Part shown: one piece after another, positions 42,492 through 53,619 of the stretch
Position numbering within the stretch: the stretch's first letter is position 1
How the letters are laid out: each line of letters opens with the position of its first letter
Notes under the pieces: generated by a model
What the model saw: the letters and a program-made list of their open reading frames with translations, nothing else
Told to the model about the DNA's origin: nothing
Databases searched by the model: none
Translations under genes and position numbers: made by a program
Assembly (NCBI RefSeq): GCF_947172395.1
Contig: NC_069084.1
Span: 5,023,107 to 5,087,106, forward strand
From: Bicyclus anynana
Taxonomy: Eukaryota > Arthropoda > Insecta > Lepidoptera > Nymphalidae
Direction: 5' to 3'
Length of the DNA: 64,000 bases

Positions 42492-42858
42492 TCTATACAT
42501 ATAATAATTCTGTAGAGAGGTCAATTCTATACATAAAATATATTTCCACAATAACTATTAGTGATCGATACTGATGTTAATAATGCAATCAATCATTTGT
42601 TTGTATGTTCAGTCTGTCTGTATGTTCGTTATAGAAACAATAAATACTCGACGAATTTTAATGAAACTTTGTATAATAATTCTTCATACTCCTGGGCAGG
42701 TTATAGTATACTTTTCATCACGCTACGGTCGATAGGCGCAGAGCAGTGAAGGATAATATTGGGAAAACGGGAAGAGTTACTCAATTTTTACAGCGATACT
42801 ATTGTAAGGGCTGGATTAAGGAGGTCTAAGGGCGAACGTAGTCGCGGGCGTCCGCTAG
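42492..42858 (+). mobile_element. non-autonomous Helitron-like element, copy B
   Basis: TCTATACATATAATAATTC to GTCGCGGGCGTCCGCTAG. It is collinear with 32931-33306 over almost its whole length with scattered substitutions. The right flank is A in place of the expected T. Confidence 0.75.
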
Positions 42859-42954
42859 ATAAAAATATATGGTTGTGTTTTAGGGGTTAAAACAATAATT
42901 TAAATAGCCACATACTAAGTAGGAAGTTGAGTATTCATTAAACAGGTTTTAATT

Positions 42955-43150
42955 TTGTACCAAGTCACCACTTAATATGAATTACGCTGGGGAATATTCA
43001 TTAGATTTCTGGTTGAGTTTGTCAGAATACAAATCAAGCTTCCCATTTCAATTCCCATGCCACGACGGCGAGTTGTTTAGTGACGAGCGAACAAAAAACC
43101 GATCCATGTTTATGATCAGTTTCTAATTGCGACTAATGCTGATGCGACTT
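42955..43150. promoter_or_regulatory. unique, moderately GC-rich stretch (candidate regulatory DNA)
   Basis: ATGAATTACGCTGGGGAATA, CCATGCCACGACGGCGAGTT and CTAATTGCGACTAATGCTGA are unlike any repeat here and have no useful frame. The call is compositional only. Confidence 0.22.
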
Positions 43151-43246
43151 TAAACCAGACTGCTAAATATTCTGAAACATATTCTTTAAGTTAACATTTT
43201 ACCTTTTTTTGCGATCTCATCTGATGTTAAGTGATAATGCAGTCTA

Positions 43247-43400
43247 ATGCGGGCTACATACCTGCAGTTTTAGCTGTATTTTCGAACTGTTTAGTTCAAA
43301 CTACGTGTGTAAGCAAAACTGAGATCTGTGCAGTTATTACTAATGAATTTTTTTTTTAGATAAAACTGTACATATAAAACGGAAGGTCTGTAACCCGCAT
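43247..43400. mobile_element. MITE with ATGCGGGCTACAGACCT ends, copy 1
   Basis: The ends ATGCGGGCTACATACCTGCA and GGAAGGTCTGTAACCCGCAT are inverted repeats. The core has AACTG/CAGTT words. It sits beside a minus-strand SINE-1 tail fragment at 43205-43246. Confidence 0.85.
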
Positions 43401-43512
43401 AAGCCCTTCTGATCCTATATCAGTTGGTGCGTTATTAGACTGTATTGAGAAAACCAGCATTATTTTTCGTCCAAATACCATATTAGTATTTAAAAATATA
43501 GAATACCTACAT

Positions 43513-43684
43513 ATGCGGGCTACAGACCTGCAGTAAATTCACAGTTTTAACTGTACAGTTAAATCATCCGTGAGTATGCAAAATTAGAAACTACAATTTT
43601 AAATGTACAGTTTTTCTTTTGATCATGATTGAAATTTCTACAGTCAAAACTGCACAGTTAAAACCGAAGGTCTGTAGCCCGCAT
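43513..43684. mobile_element. MITE with ATGCGGGCTACAGACCT ends, copy 2
   Basis: The same family 112 bases further on: ATGCGGGCTACAGACCTGCA and CGAAGGTCTGTAGCCCGCAT. It differs from copy 1 mainly in the core. Confidence 0.87.
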
Positions 43685-44594
43685 TAGATTGAACTAAGGA
43701 TGTTTTCTCTATGTGAAAATATGTTTCATAAATATTAATTTACTTTTTTTCGCTTATATCTCTTACCTCTGCATTTCTGAGGTTATACCCATTACCCATG
43801 CATATAAACCAAAATGAGCTTTCATAAACAAGCCCATAGGTAGTCACATTACATAATACGTTAAAAATAGCATTCTACTTAACACACCACTTATTATAGG
43901 AACGCAAATATAAACCACTTAAACCAAACCATAACAATCATAGAACAAAAATCCCTTGTACAGTACAATGAGCTTGATATGAAACATGTGTAGGTACTGT
44001 TAAGATTAGGCAACTTTGTAAAAACTGTAACTAATTAATGTAACTGTCAAGCTATAGATAAAAACTTCCAGTTGGTTATAACAACGTTATAAACATCTTG
44101 TCTCTGAGAACTTTTGTCCACAAATGTCTCCTCTATGTTTTGAAAACGGAATTCTATGTTTAATATACAGCTGTTGTCTATTATTGTACAATATTTCTTA
44201 CTAACGAAATTATGTCACATGGAGAAGGGTATCAGCTGAAAATCAGTGACCAGTGCTGTGTGCTCCAAGCATTTGCTTGGTTCATGCAGCAAAATGCTGA
44301 GCTGGTACCTTTTTCAAGGTTGTGCCAAACATGACAGTGTGTTGTTTGATGCTTCTGCTACTTTAGTTTTGGTCTCGCCTTGTTCAGGTGGTTGAGGCAT
44401 CGGACGCTACATTAGTGTTTAGGCATTGTGGTGTGTGGCACAATTTTAGAATAAACGTGTTTTCTTTATTTCTTTTCTTAAAGTGAAAAATTCAGTCTGT
44501 CTGTTTGTAGTGTCTTCACTACCAGCTTAAAATAATGTATTAAGTACGAGGTAAGTATATTATGGTGTTAACAGAGGGCCTAATGGCAGTTTGA

Positions 44595-44723
44595 TACTGT
44601 TACTGTCACGTAACGTAAACGCGAATTTCTAAGGAATTGAAACAGCGCCATCTAGTGGCAGTACTGCACAACTATTTCAATTCCATATAAATTTGCGTTT
44701 ACGTCAACGTGATGGTAACAGTA
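44595..44723. mobile_element. foldback MITE, CGCGTTTACG family
   Basis: 49-base arms (44595-44643 and 44675-44723) built on TACTGTTACTGTCACGTAAC and GTAAACGCGAATTTCTAAGG, with a 31-base loop. Single arms occur at 12391 and 15289. Confidence 0.8.
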
Positions 44724-44779
44724 TGAAAATATTGAAAACTCCCACTAGGCACACAGACGTCCGCGAATAAGTTCGCCTA

Positions 44780-46680
44780 AAATATCGTTTTCTTAAAAAA
44801 TTAAGGGTTTTCTACATATTTATTCTCATTTATTTATTACCTAAGGGGATAAAAATCCTTCCTTAGTGCTAATCTACTATGTTATGTTTTTCATGATAGC
44901 TCTCCAATAATATGTCGTTAAAATATGTTATTAATATAGATTATAAATATTTATAAGTAAGTTCTTAAGTTTCTTATGCACAACCCTATTGCTCGTTTTT
45001 CGATTAATAGCCCTATTATAATATTAGGGAGTTTAAAAGCACATGTGTTCTCAGGACACCTCAGCCAGATTGCGTCGAATTCAATTTTCCAAAGTAATAT
45101 TTCACACAAAACACGACGCACAAAATCATTTATAAAGGCGTCACAAAACATTTACATATTGCCTCAAGGGTTGCCTCTTCTAAGAGTAAGTTTTAAAAAA
45201 GTTGTTTTTTGAATAATTATGATGATATACAAGTAAGTTGAGCAGATTTGATTTTCTATTTCATCCAAAAAATATCCTTTCAGTACAATTTTCAGATCTA
45301 TGACTTCTTGACTAACACAATTAAAAATCTGTGAAGAACGGAAACGGAAAAAGAGTGAATATTTAGCGACAAAGTAAGATAATCAATTCTTTTATAATTA
45401 TAATGAAAACAGTATTAAACCCTTCGTGGATTTTTAAATTTTTATCAAGATATTTTGTGATTTAAAATAAAATTATTTCATTTCAAATATGCTATGCTAT
45501 ATAAGCATTTCTTAAAAGACAAAAGTGATTATAAAATAAGAAAAAAAGTATTATGTTTTAATTAAAAAATGAATAATAAATAATCTTCGGAAGAGTGGTA
45601 ACCCTGAATATACCCGCAGGCTAGTGCACACGGTTGGCTAATTTGGTGATGTTATACAAGTCTCACTCTTTACCCTGTCTATTACAATATTGGACTACCG
45701 TAGTGATGTCGGGAGAATGTTATAACATGACGATAATAATATATAGTATCGATGTTTTTGTTGTTAATATATAAAATTTGAGACTGGCACAAAAATAACC
45801 GTATTCATGTAAACATATTGACAAAAGAAGCTTAAAAAACCAAAAGTAAACCTTGTTGAACCTCGGAGTTTGTCAGTAGGTTTAATTTTTAGAAATATTT
45901 AATTAATTCGCGATAATTTAACAAATTGTTTGTTATAATATAGATTTTAAATATCTTAGATTAAAAGTAAATACAACGATTAATTACATTTGTACTAGTG
46001 CAGTAATCATGATTAACAGTTGCTGACGCAGGTAAAATCAGCTGAGTTCTTTATCAATTTACAATCAAATTCTTACATTTACGTGCAAAAGATAGTGTCA
46101 TGACTCGGGCCTTCAATGTTAATTTACTGATTTGTGATAAAACAATATGCGTATCTACACGTATCATTAACATCTGATCATAAATTCGTTGTTAAAATTA
46201 AGTGGTTAACATTAAAGTACCAAGAAAGGAATCTGGTTAGCCTTTCACGAGTACAGAGTGCAAATAGCAATTACTTGGGTTGAATGTAATGATACCAAGA
46301 TGCATGATATTATATTGCAGTAAATAAAGGATGGATGTTGATTGGTTGATTGCTGAATACAACTTTTGAAGAATAAGTAGATGATTATATTATTTCACTA
46401 CAAAGTACATATACTTATACATTAAGTACATATATGTATATTCTCAATCTTAATTTGCTCTTTGAAATGTCTATGTTTGAGCTTTCTGTGTTTTAGAAAA
46501 TATGTTTTTAATTTTTACTTGCCAATGCTTTTGGTAAGTAAAAATTTAAAAATAAATTTAGGTAGGCATAGTGCCTACCTTAACATATAACTAGTACAAA
46601 ATGGAAAATTCCTTCTTCAATCCAGGCTCGCAATGAGTCATCATGTTAGGTAGTGCATTTTTGTCTATGAAGTGAACTCC
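44780..46680. other. AT-rich DNA without recognised genes
   Basis: No exon, RNA gene or clear repeat found. Short frames on both strands at 44951-45212 overlap each other and have no recognisable content. Confidence 0.4.
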
Positions 46681-46689
46681 ACTGCCTTA

Positions 46690-47045
46690 TCTATATTAAT
46701 ATTATAAATGCGAAAGTAAGTCTGCCTGTTTGTTACCTTTTCACGGCTAAAAGGCTGAAACGATTAAGTTAAACTTTGGTATAATGGTAAATAAGACCTT
46801 GGAGCAAAACATAGGGTACTTTAAACCCCAAATTTAAAAAAAATAGAAGAAAGTGAAATAATGGTTGAAAGTTTGTATGTAAAGTCCTTCATTTTTAGAG
46901 TACAGTTTTAAAAATTTGTTCATAAATCATGAAAAAAATACGAAATTTAATGTGATTCAAGAATTTTTAAAATTCAACCCCTAAAGTGGTGAAATAGGGG
47001 TTGAAAGTTTACATTGATTTCCACGTGGACGACGTCGCGACATAT
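46690..47045 (+). mobile_element. Helitron-like element, 3' end degraded
   Basis: Starts TCTATATTAATATTATAAATG and GCGAAAGTAAGTCTGCCTG, the 5' end seen across this superfamily. The 3' end CCACGTGGACGACGTCGCGA fades before a CTAG. The body contains GGTTGAAAGTTTGTATG twice. Confidence 0.6.
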
Positions 47046-47392
47046 TCCTAATGAAAGTCAAGAGAATACTCGTATATCACAACGCATGTGCTACACACAT
47101 CACTAGCCATATGAATATTTAAGTCACCCCTTTCGGCGTGTTTATTTATTGGCCGTATATTTCATAACCCCGGGTGAAATGCAGACGATACAGTTGGGGT
47201 GAATATGCAACAGTAAGGGCGTGCGCACATTAGTTCAGTAATAGCATTACAAATCTGTGTTCTCCAGTTTGCTGGCTTTGTTTTGGTTTATTTATAGGTA
47301 CGTGTAGTTTCTGTTGGGTTACATAGTGTTTTATAAAGTCTTGTCTATCTAGAATCTCTATACATGTGTTATACATACTTTATACATGTGTA

Positions 47393-47530
47393 TGGTGGAT
47401 AGCTGCATTGAACAACGGCTGTGGGTTCGATTCCCATGAATAAGAACAGTTACCTTAGTACCTATAATAAAGGCTACGATGTAACGCTTACTTTAGGGCT
47501 AAATGGTGATGTGTGATGTAGTAAATTTAT
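47393..47530 (+). mobile_element. tRNA-headed SINE (fourth type)
   Basis: TATGGTGGATAGCTGCATTG and the B box CTGTGGGTTCGATTCCCATG, then AATAAGAACAG. It is related to the minus-strand head at 13.8 kb by the GTGGGTTCGATTCCCA block. Confidence 0.55.
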
Positions 47531-47789
47531 TTGTTGAAAAATAGAAGTGTCTGTAGAAAGTACTATATTTGCCGAAAGAGTGTCAGTAAAATAATAGAAA
47601 ATGAAATCAAAATATTTTGTTTGAATTATGCTGATATCAGAATTGAAATAGATTTGTGGCTTTCATACATAAAATAAGCTACGAGTACTTATGCATGGAG
47701 TAAAGTTTTAATGAAATTGGGTGAGTTTAAATAGATAGGTTTGGTCAATATGGGATAAGCGCTTTACTTCTGTCTTGTCTAATGTAGAC

Positions 47790-48183
47790 ATGCCTTAATG
47801 AAAAGCGCGCTTGCTAAGGAACTGTGTATTCTATATTGTTCTAAATGGATCTCGATGGAACGAGCTATGCTATGCGAATGAGGAGATCCGCAGAAGAACC
47901 AAAGCCACCGGCATAGCTCAAGGAGTCGCGAAGCTGAAGTGGCCAATAGGCGGGGCACATAGTTCGAAGAGCCGATGGACGTTGGGGTCCCAAGGTGCTG
48001 GAATGGCGACCCTGCACTACAAAGCGCAGTGTTAGTAGACCCTCCACCAGGTGGACTGACGACATCAAGCGTCATCGCAGGATGCGCTGGCTGCAGGCGG
48101 CTCAGTATCGTGTTGTTTGGAAGTCCCTGCAAAAGGCCTATGTCCTGCAGTGGACGTCCATCGGCTGATATGATGATGATGAT
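47790..48183 (+). mobile_element. RTE-type LINE 3' end with decayed coding tail
   Basis: Read across frameshifts, it encodes EEIRRRTKATGIAQGVAKLK, then a WQ-AGH-like segment, RWTDDIK, a GCRWLQAAQ stretch and KAYVLQW, the C-terminus of RTE-class retrotransposon polyproteins. It ends CCATCGGCTGATATGATGAT with a GAT tail. Three plus-frame pieces and their minus-strand shadows are products of these frameshifts. Confidence 0.8.
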
Positions 48184-48949
48184 AAGACAGCCTGTAATTT
48201 GTAGCTTTTTTAGCTAGCTGTTCGTATTACTATTGTTATAATTTCCTGCTTATGGAAGCTCAACAGTGGGATTTTAATTAAGTGACAGTAGCATGCTCTC
48301 ATGTTATTTGACCCATCTCACACATTTGCACTGGACTTCGTGTGTTAGTGCAAAAAGATCTCGTGCGTGACCACGGTGGTCATTGTGACCATAAAGGGCT
48401 CGGTTTTTGTACAAAGAGTCGGCTTGGATGTCCCACGCGGGAATTCCATAATTTTTGCGCCATTTTAGGGGTGCATGACTTGAGACAGTAATGTAATCAC
48501 GTTTTATCACTTTAGCTTTAATTATTATTGCATCTATACTGTAATGTCTGGTAGAAATATGGTATTAGAAGATAATTGGACTGACACTATTTCTGGGGCT
48601 ACTTCGTGCATTTTTAATTGGACATCAGGCTATTGTTATAAAGTTTGATCATAATGAACGATTATAGTAATTAAAGTGTCAGGAATATGTTTGAGGACTT
48701 GGGCTCTAGGTATATGGTGGAGTTTAGTCATTGGAAATAGACGTACCTACTGGTACCAAGTAGCTTCGCTGTTTAGATATGATGGTGGATATATGTGGTA
48801 ATATAACAAAGTAATGTGTTTTCTGCATATGCACCACCACCATTGAAGATGACGTTCTCTTGTATTATGGCTTCTAGCTGAACCATTTTTCTTCCGTAAA
48901 CTATATTATTATAGAAAAATATATGTATAAGTATTTCAAGCCTCAACGG

Positions 48950-49135
48950 CTCCACGGTAAAGAGTACACCGAGAGGTCAGGGTTTGATTTCCTACCCGTC
49001 GAACTGTTGTCATACTCCCGCAGGCTAATTCACTAATTTTCCCGTTAGTTAGTGTATAATCCCGGGAGTGAGTGAGCCTAGACATATTATACGAAATTGA
49101 GATTCTATGTAACGAAAGTCAACCGGTGCCTACTA
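48950..49135 (+). mobile_element. tRNA-like SINE (fifth type)
   Basis: CTCAACGGCTCCACGGTAAA, then GAGGTCAGGGTTTGATTTCC (B-box-like) and ACCCGTCGAACTGTTGTCAT. The body continues to GTGAGTGAGCCTAGACATAT. Related to the head at 19.9 kb. Confidence 0.5.
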
Positions 49136-49699
49136 ACAACCCTTCGTGGATATCATACAATAGGTAGATGTTATTTCTTAGTTATTTTGATGTTTATTTT
49201 AATAGGTGGTTATTGACCAAATTAGTGAATAGGCTAGCTGACACTGCTTTTCACGTACAATGGGAATATGATATTGGTCACATTTAAGACATATGACAAA
49301 TATATATTTTTGGTAAACAAATAAGTTATGCCTTTTAATATTCTTAGCGCTTGCATTTATTATGCACTTGTGTTTCTGAGAATTTGAATTCACAGAATGT
49401 TTGCAAAAGTAAATCAGTATAATTATAATTTGTTTACCATCTTTTAGTAATTGGAGAAGGTATTTATTATCCACTCGGCCCCGTTCTCACGGACTTTCCT
49501 AGAATTTATGGAATTTGTTCTGAACGTGTAGATTCTGAGTAATACGTAACAATTGTGTGCTCATATTTTGTTATTGTAAAGAAATAATGGTAAGATATTC
49601 TTATTCTGGGTAACCTTATTATGGGTAAGGTATTCGTTTTATAATTAAGTGCATACTGTATTACTTATTCATGAATTAGATACATCATCTTTATAGACC

Positions 49700-49792
49700 C
49701 ATATTGCAGTGGAGACTCGAGTCCACACGCAGAGAATTAAGAAAATTCTCTGGTATGCAGGTTTCCTCACCTGTTTTTCCTTCACCATGAAA
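49700..49792 (-). mobile_element. SINE fragment (second type)
   Basis: GAGAATTAAGAAAATTCTCT and GGTATGCAGGTTTCCTCAC are the reverse complement of the 33.6-kb SINE interior. Confidence 0.65.
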
Positions 49793-50218
49793 AAAGTAAG
49801 GATTAAGACATTGGATGATGAAAGGAAGACGCTGTTTGTTGCTCAGTTCTTGGAAGATTGAGATGTTGGTTCGTAACTGTCTTTGTTCTCTTTTCATTTT
49901 CATTTTTTTCAGTGACATTCTTCTCTAGCACCACATTTGTAAAGCGTCTATCTTCGTTTTCTTACTCTGTTCTAGAGTCCAAGTCTCAATAATCTTAATA
50001 ATTAGGTATTCTTAATTTTACATTGGAATAAAGTTAAAAAGTCGTCGTAATTCGATATTGCATGTTACGCTAAGATATTTTGGTATCAAACTTCATTTAA
50101 CTGTTAGTTAACTGATATACTTGGGTATTTTTTGCAAGAGATCAACGAAATCGATAAAGTAGGTATTATGTGTATGTACCTACTACGTTCCAGTTACCAT
50201 CATTAGCTTCTATCTTTG

Positions 50219-50508
50219 ACAGCCTCCGTGGCGCAGTGGTATGCGCGGTGGATTTACAAAACGGGGTTCGATCCCCGGCTGGGCAGATTGAGATTTTCTT
50301 ACTTAGTACAGGTCTGGCTGGTCCTATCAGCAAAAACGTACCGCCAAGCGATTTTGCGTTCCGGTACGATGCCGTGTAGAAACCAAAAGGGGTGTGGATT
50401 TTCATCCTCCTCCTAACAAGTTAGCCCGCTTCCATCTTAGACTGCATCAACACTTACCATCAGGTGAGATTGTAGTCAAGGGCAAACTTGTAGAGAATAA
50501 AAAAAAGC
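50219..50508 (+). mobile_element. tRNA-headed SINE (first type), reference copy
   Basis: GCCTCCGTGGCGCAGTGGTA (A box) and GGGGTTCGATCCCCGGCTGG (B box) in tRNA spacing. The body has AACGTACCGCCAAGCGATTT and GGGGTGTGGATTTTCATCCT. The tail runs CATCAGGTGAGATTGTAGTC to an A-rich end. No intact tRNA fold, so not a tRNA gene. Confidence 0.9.
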
Positions 50509-51085
50509 TGCATAAAATATCAAAGCTCTTAATGATTACTGATGAGCTTAAATAAACAGTAGGTATATAAATAAAACAATTTAATGTTCAGAAGAGCCTA
50601 TTTGTTGGTTTCTTATTGGACACAGGGCGTGCTTTTTTAGAAACTAAAATGTTTTCATTAATAAACATATAAGAAACCGTAGGCAAAAGTGAGAATTATT
50701 TCAAAAATGGCCAATGTTCGTAATTATACCGGTTCTATACAATTTAAACGGCTGAAGTTAATAGAATACCACCACCTTGAAGATAAAATTCTTTTCCTAA
50801 ATAGGGATGGAAGCTATCGTTGAAAAACGCGCTACGATGAAAGATATGTAAAATTTCATGTGACACATTATCTTATACCTTATTTAGATATTTCATCATA
50901 AACCAATAATAATAAAAAATATACCAATTAGTACGTAGGTTTTTAATGAATTGGGGCAAACAAAAGATAGAAGTACTTAAAAAAATCAATCGAGAAACTA
51001 ACGGACAGTAGTTAATTTATAGACTAGCTTGCAAACCTGGTGGACTTTTTAAGTTCTTAACTTCCACTTCACCTCCACGTAAAAG

Positions 51086-51510
51086 GAGTTGGTCCATTTC
51101 AGGTCCACTCTTGTACCCCCCGTATCATTAAAATTTAAAAAATTTTAAAATTTCACTTATTTTGATTTTAATAAAATCCTTGTAGGATTTTATTATAATC
51201 TAAATAAGTGAATAAATGTAACTAAATAAAAATAAATAAATAAAATTAAAACTCAAGTTGTTGAATTATATCAAGATGACATGACAATTGACAGCAAACG
51301 TCAAATCGACTACTGCATTGAAAACGTCATCAATCCGCCATTATTACCCTTAATAGTGTTGCATTTCTTGGGAGAGAATGAATATTATTTCAAACGAATT
51401 AAAGTAAATTGGTAGACTTGTTTAATCAAAAATAGTAAAAAAAATTTTGTCTTTTATTTTTGCCAGGATACAAAGACCGATCCGGGACTCCATACAATTT
51501 TGGACCACCT
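51086..51510. mobile_element. MITE with TGGTCC ends, copy 1
   Basis: The ends AGTTGGTCCATTTCAGG and ACAATTTTGGACCACCT are partial inverted repeats. About 400 bp are shared in inverted orientation with 59618-60007, including CGTATCATTAAAATTTAAAA and ATCAATCCGCCATTATTACC. Confidence 0.7.
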
Positions 51511-51980
51511 TTGCTGAAATTCCAAAGTCTTTCCTAATTCCAATTCGTTTGCAAATGCCATTAAGTGTAAAATAATTCAAACTCTCCCAGTTTCTGTCGT
51601 TCTTACAGCTTGATTAGTCAGCCACTGAATTAGTATTAAGGTGAAACTATCATCTTATAAATAACGATCCCAGATTTTATCCGAACCATCAGAAATGTTT
51701 TTATTATTCTATTTTTGATAAGAATGAATATAAGATAAAATTGAAAACTTTCAAATACCTTCGAATGTCTTGAAATTATTAATTACACTCTCGATCAAGC
51801 CGTCGATATTCTCTTTAGAGCACTTTCATTTGAAACTACACTCGAGTATATTTGCAGAAATTAGGTTGTTCTTCCCCACTTTCAACCCTCACAACTTTTA
51901 AACGGCTCAACCAATTTTCATTAAATACGTCTAAAAACACTTGCCCGTAAGTCTCTTTTGATACAAAAAAAAAATAAATT

Positions 51981-52064
51981 GAAATCGCTTCATCCGTTCG
52001 GGAGCTACGGTGCCACAGACAGACTGACAGACAGACAGATACGTTTTTGCGTCGGGGGTTAAAG
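51981..52064 (+). repeat. dispersed (ACAG)n / CGTCGGGGGTTAAA repeat, copy 2
   Basis: GCTTCATCCGTTCGGGAGCT, ACAGACAG tetranucleotides and GCGTCGGGGGTTAAAG, as at 17095-17203. Confidence 0.65.
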
Positions 52065-53109
52065 AGGGGTCGCTAAAATACCAATGTTCCAACGGTAAAT
52101 TATAACTGTGTTGCAAAACTATTTATTTTGTATGACAGCTGAATTGACATCTAGTTAATGAATTAATTGATATTTTCGCTGTTAATACAAGAACAACGCA
52201 GTTCATGATTAATTAATGCTTTGAAAATAACAATGTAACATCGGCTAGTGAATTATAACCAAACTAAGCATTATTATGGTTTTAAATTATTTGCTTATAG
52301 AGCCTTTGTGAATACCTAATTACACCTTTACCTTGCGGCACTTTTTGTACTTAACCATTAATAAAACCATTGGGTGTTCAAAGATAAAAATACTATGTCA
52401 CGCCTAACCGTATAGCTTGACATTTTTGTAAATGAAACTATACAAATTGAATATTAATATTGACTCTTAGAGTGACATTCTTTTTCGTCAACACCGACAA
52501 ATACAACAAATACAAGGTGTAAGTTAGTCGCATCGATTGATGAAGAAATAAATTAATATATTTACCCTATATAAATACGTAATTAGGAGCTTTTTGTGAG
52601 TTATATCGAAAAAGGTGCAGACGCCCTGCTGAGCTGTTTAATTACCATTTAAGTTGGTCAGCATATAATCATTACATAAAAAGTGAGTTAGCTAAAGTAG
52701 TTAAATTTATTATTTTTAACCGTTAACGTAAAAGGGGGATTTCAAACTTTCTTCTTCTTGTTCTTTAAGTGCATCTCAATCTAGCGAAGGTTGGCAGTTA
52801 GCTTCTTCTTTCTAAACTCTTTATTTATTGCGAGGCGAAATAATTATGCGGCACTTGCGATTCCGGTCTACTCTTTAATGTTCCATGTATACCTTAAGGT
52901 AATTTTACCGTTACTAGTTCCCACATGACAATATTTAACTAAAGAAATAAATAAAAATTAAAATATTTTTTGCAGTCGAATATGAAAAAATAGTATGTTA
53001 CAACAATCATTTTGGTACCAATTTTACATTTTTACATTGTGGTTATTATAAGAGTTAGGTGGGCTAGGCTATTCTGTAACGATACTATACAATGAGAATG
53101 ATGGCGGTG

Positions 53110-53616
53110 AATGGGGATGATGACTTGGTTTGAATATATTGATTTTTATGATACATTCCGGTAAATAAGGTCAATGTTAACTAATTTATACATAAAAAGC
53201 AAAGATTGACTGGATATTTGCAAAATAAATAAGATTATAAAATTTCAAAATCTAGTAAAAATATTTTATCCTAATTAGATGAAAATTCATACAGTTTTAG
53301 CTTCCTTACATTAAATGTGACATTTTTTAATATATGAACTATAAACATAAACGCAGAAATAACAAAGATATTAGTAATTTTGTTTAAATGCCCATACAAA
53401 TCTAACGATCACTAATTGCCTACTACGTCATAAGATCGTACCATTTTGTATGGGGCGTTTTTCAGGGATCCGCGGCAGCGCCGCAAATCTGACCTTTTAA
53501 ATCCCTGTAGCTCCGAAAGTAATAATCGCACATACCCTGTTCCTTTTACAAAATTGCTTTAATATTACCGAACTCTTAATTTATATACAATTTAAAAAAC
53601 TGTCATCATCCCTATT
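53110..53616 (-). mobile_element. MITE with AATRGGGAYGATGAC ends, copy B (longer form)
   Basis: The left end AATGGGGATGATGACTTGG and right end CTGTCATCATCCCTATT mirror copy A. It includes an extra segment with GGGATCCGCGGCAGCGCCGC that copy A lacks, so it is closer to the full element. Confidence 0.8.
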
Positions 53617-53619
53617 CGA

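Noticed and set aside
47811..48217. Several overlapping frames on both strands
   Set aside because: All derive from a frameshifted RTE C-terminus.
50219..50290. tRNA gene at the SINE head
   Set aside because: A and B boxes are present, but acceptor and anticodon stems do not form and the body continues as a SINE found many times in the window.
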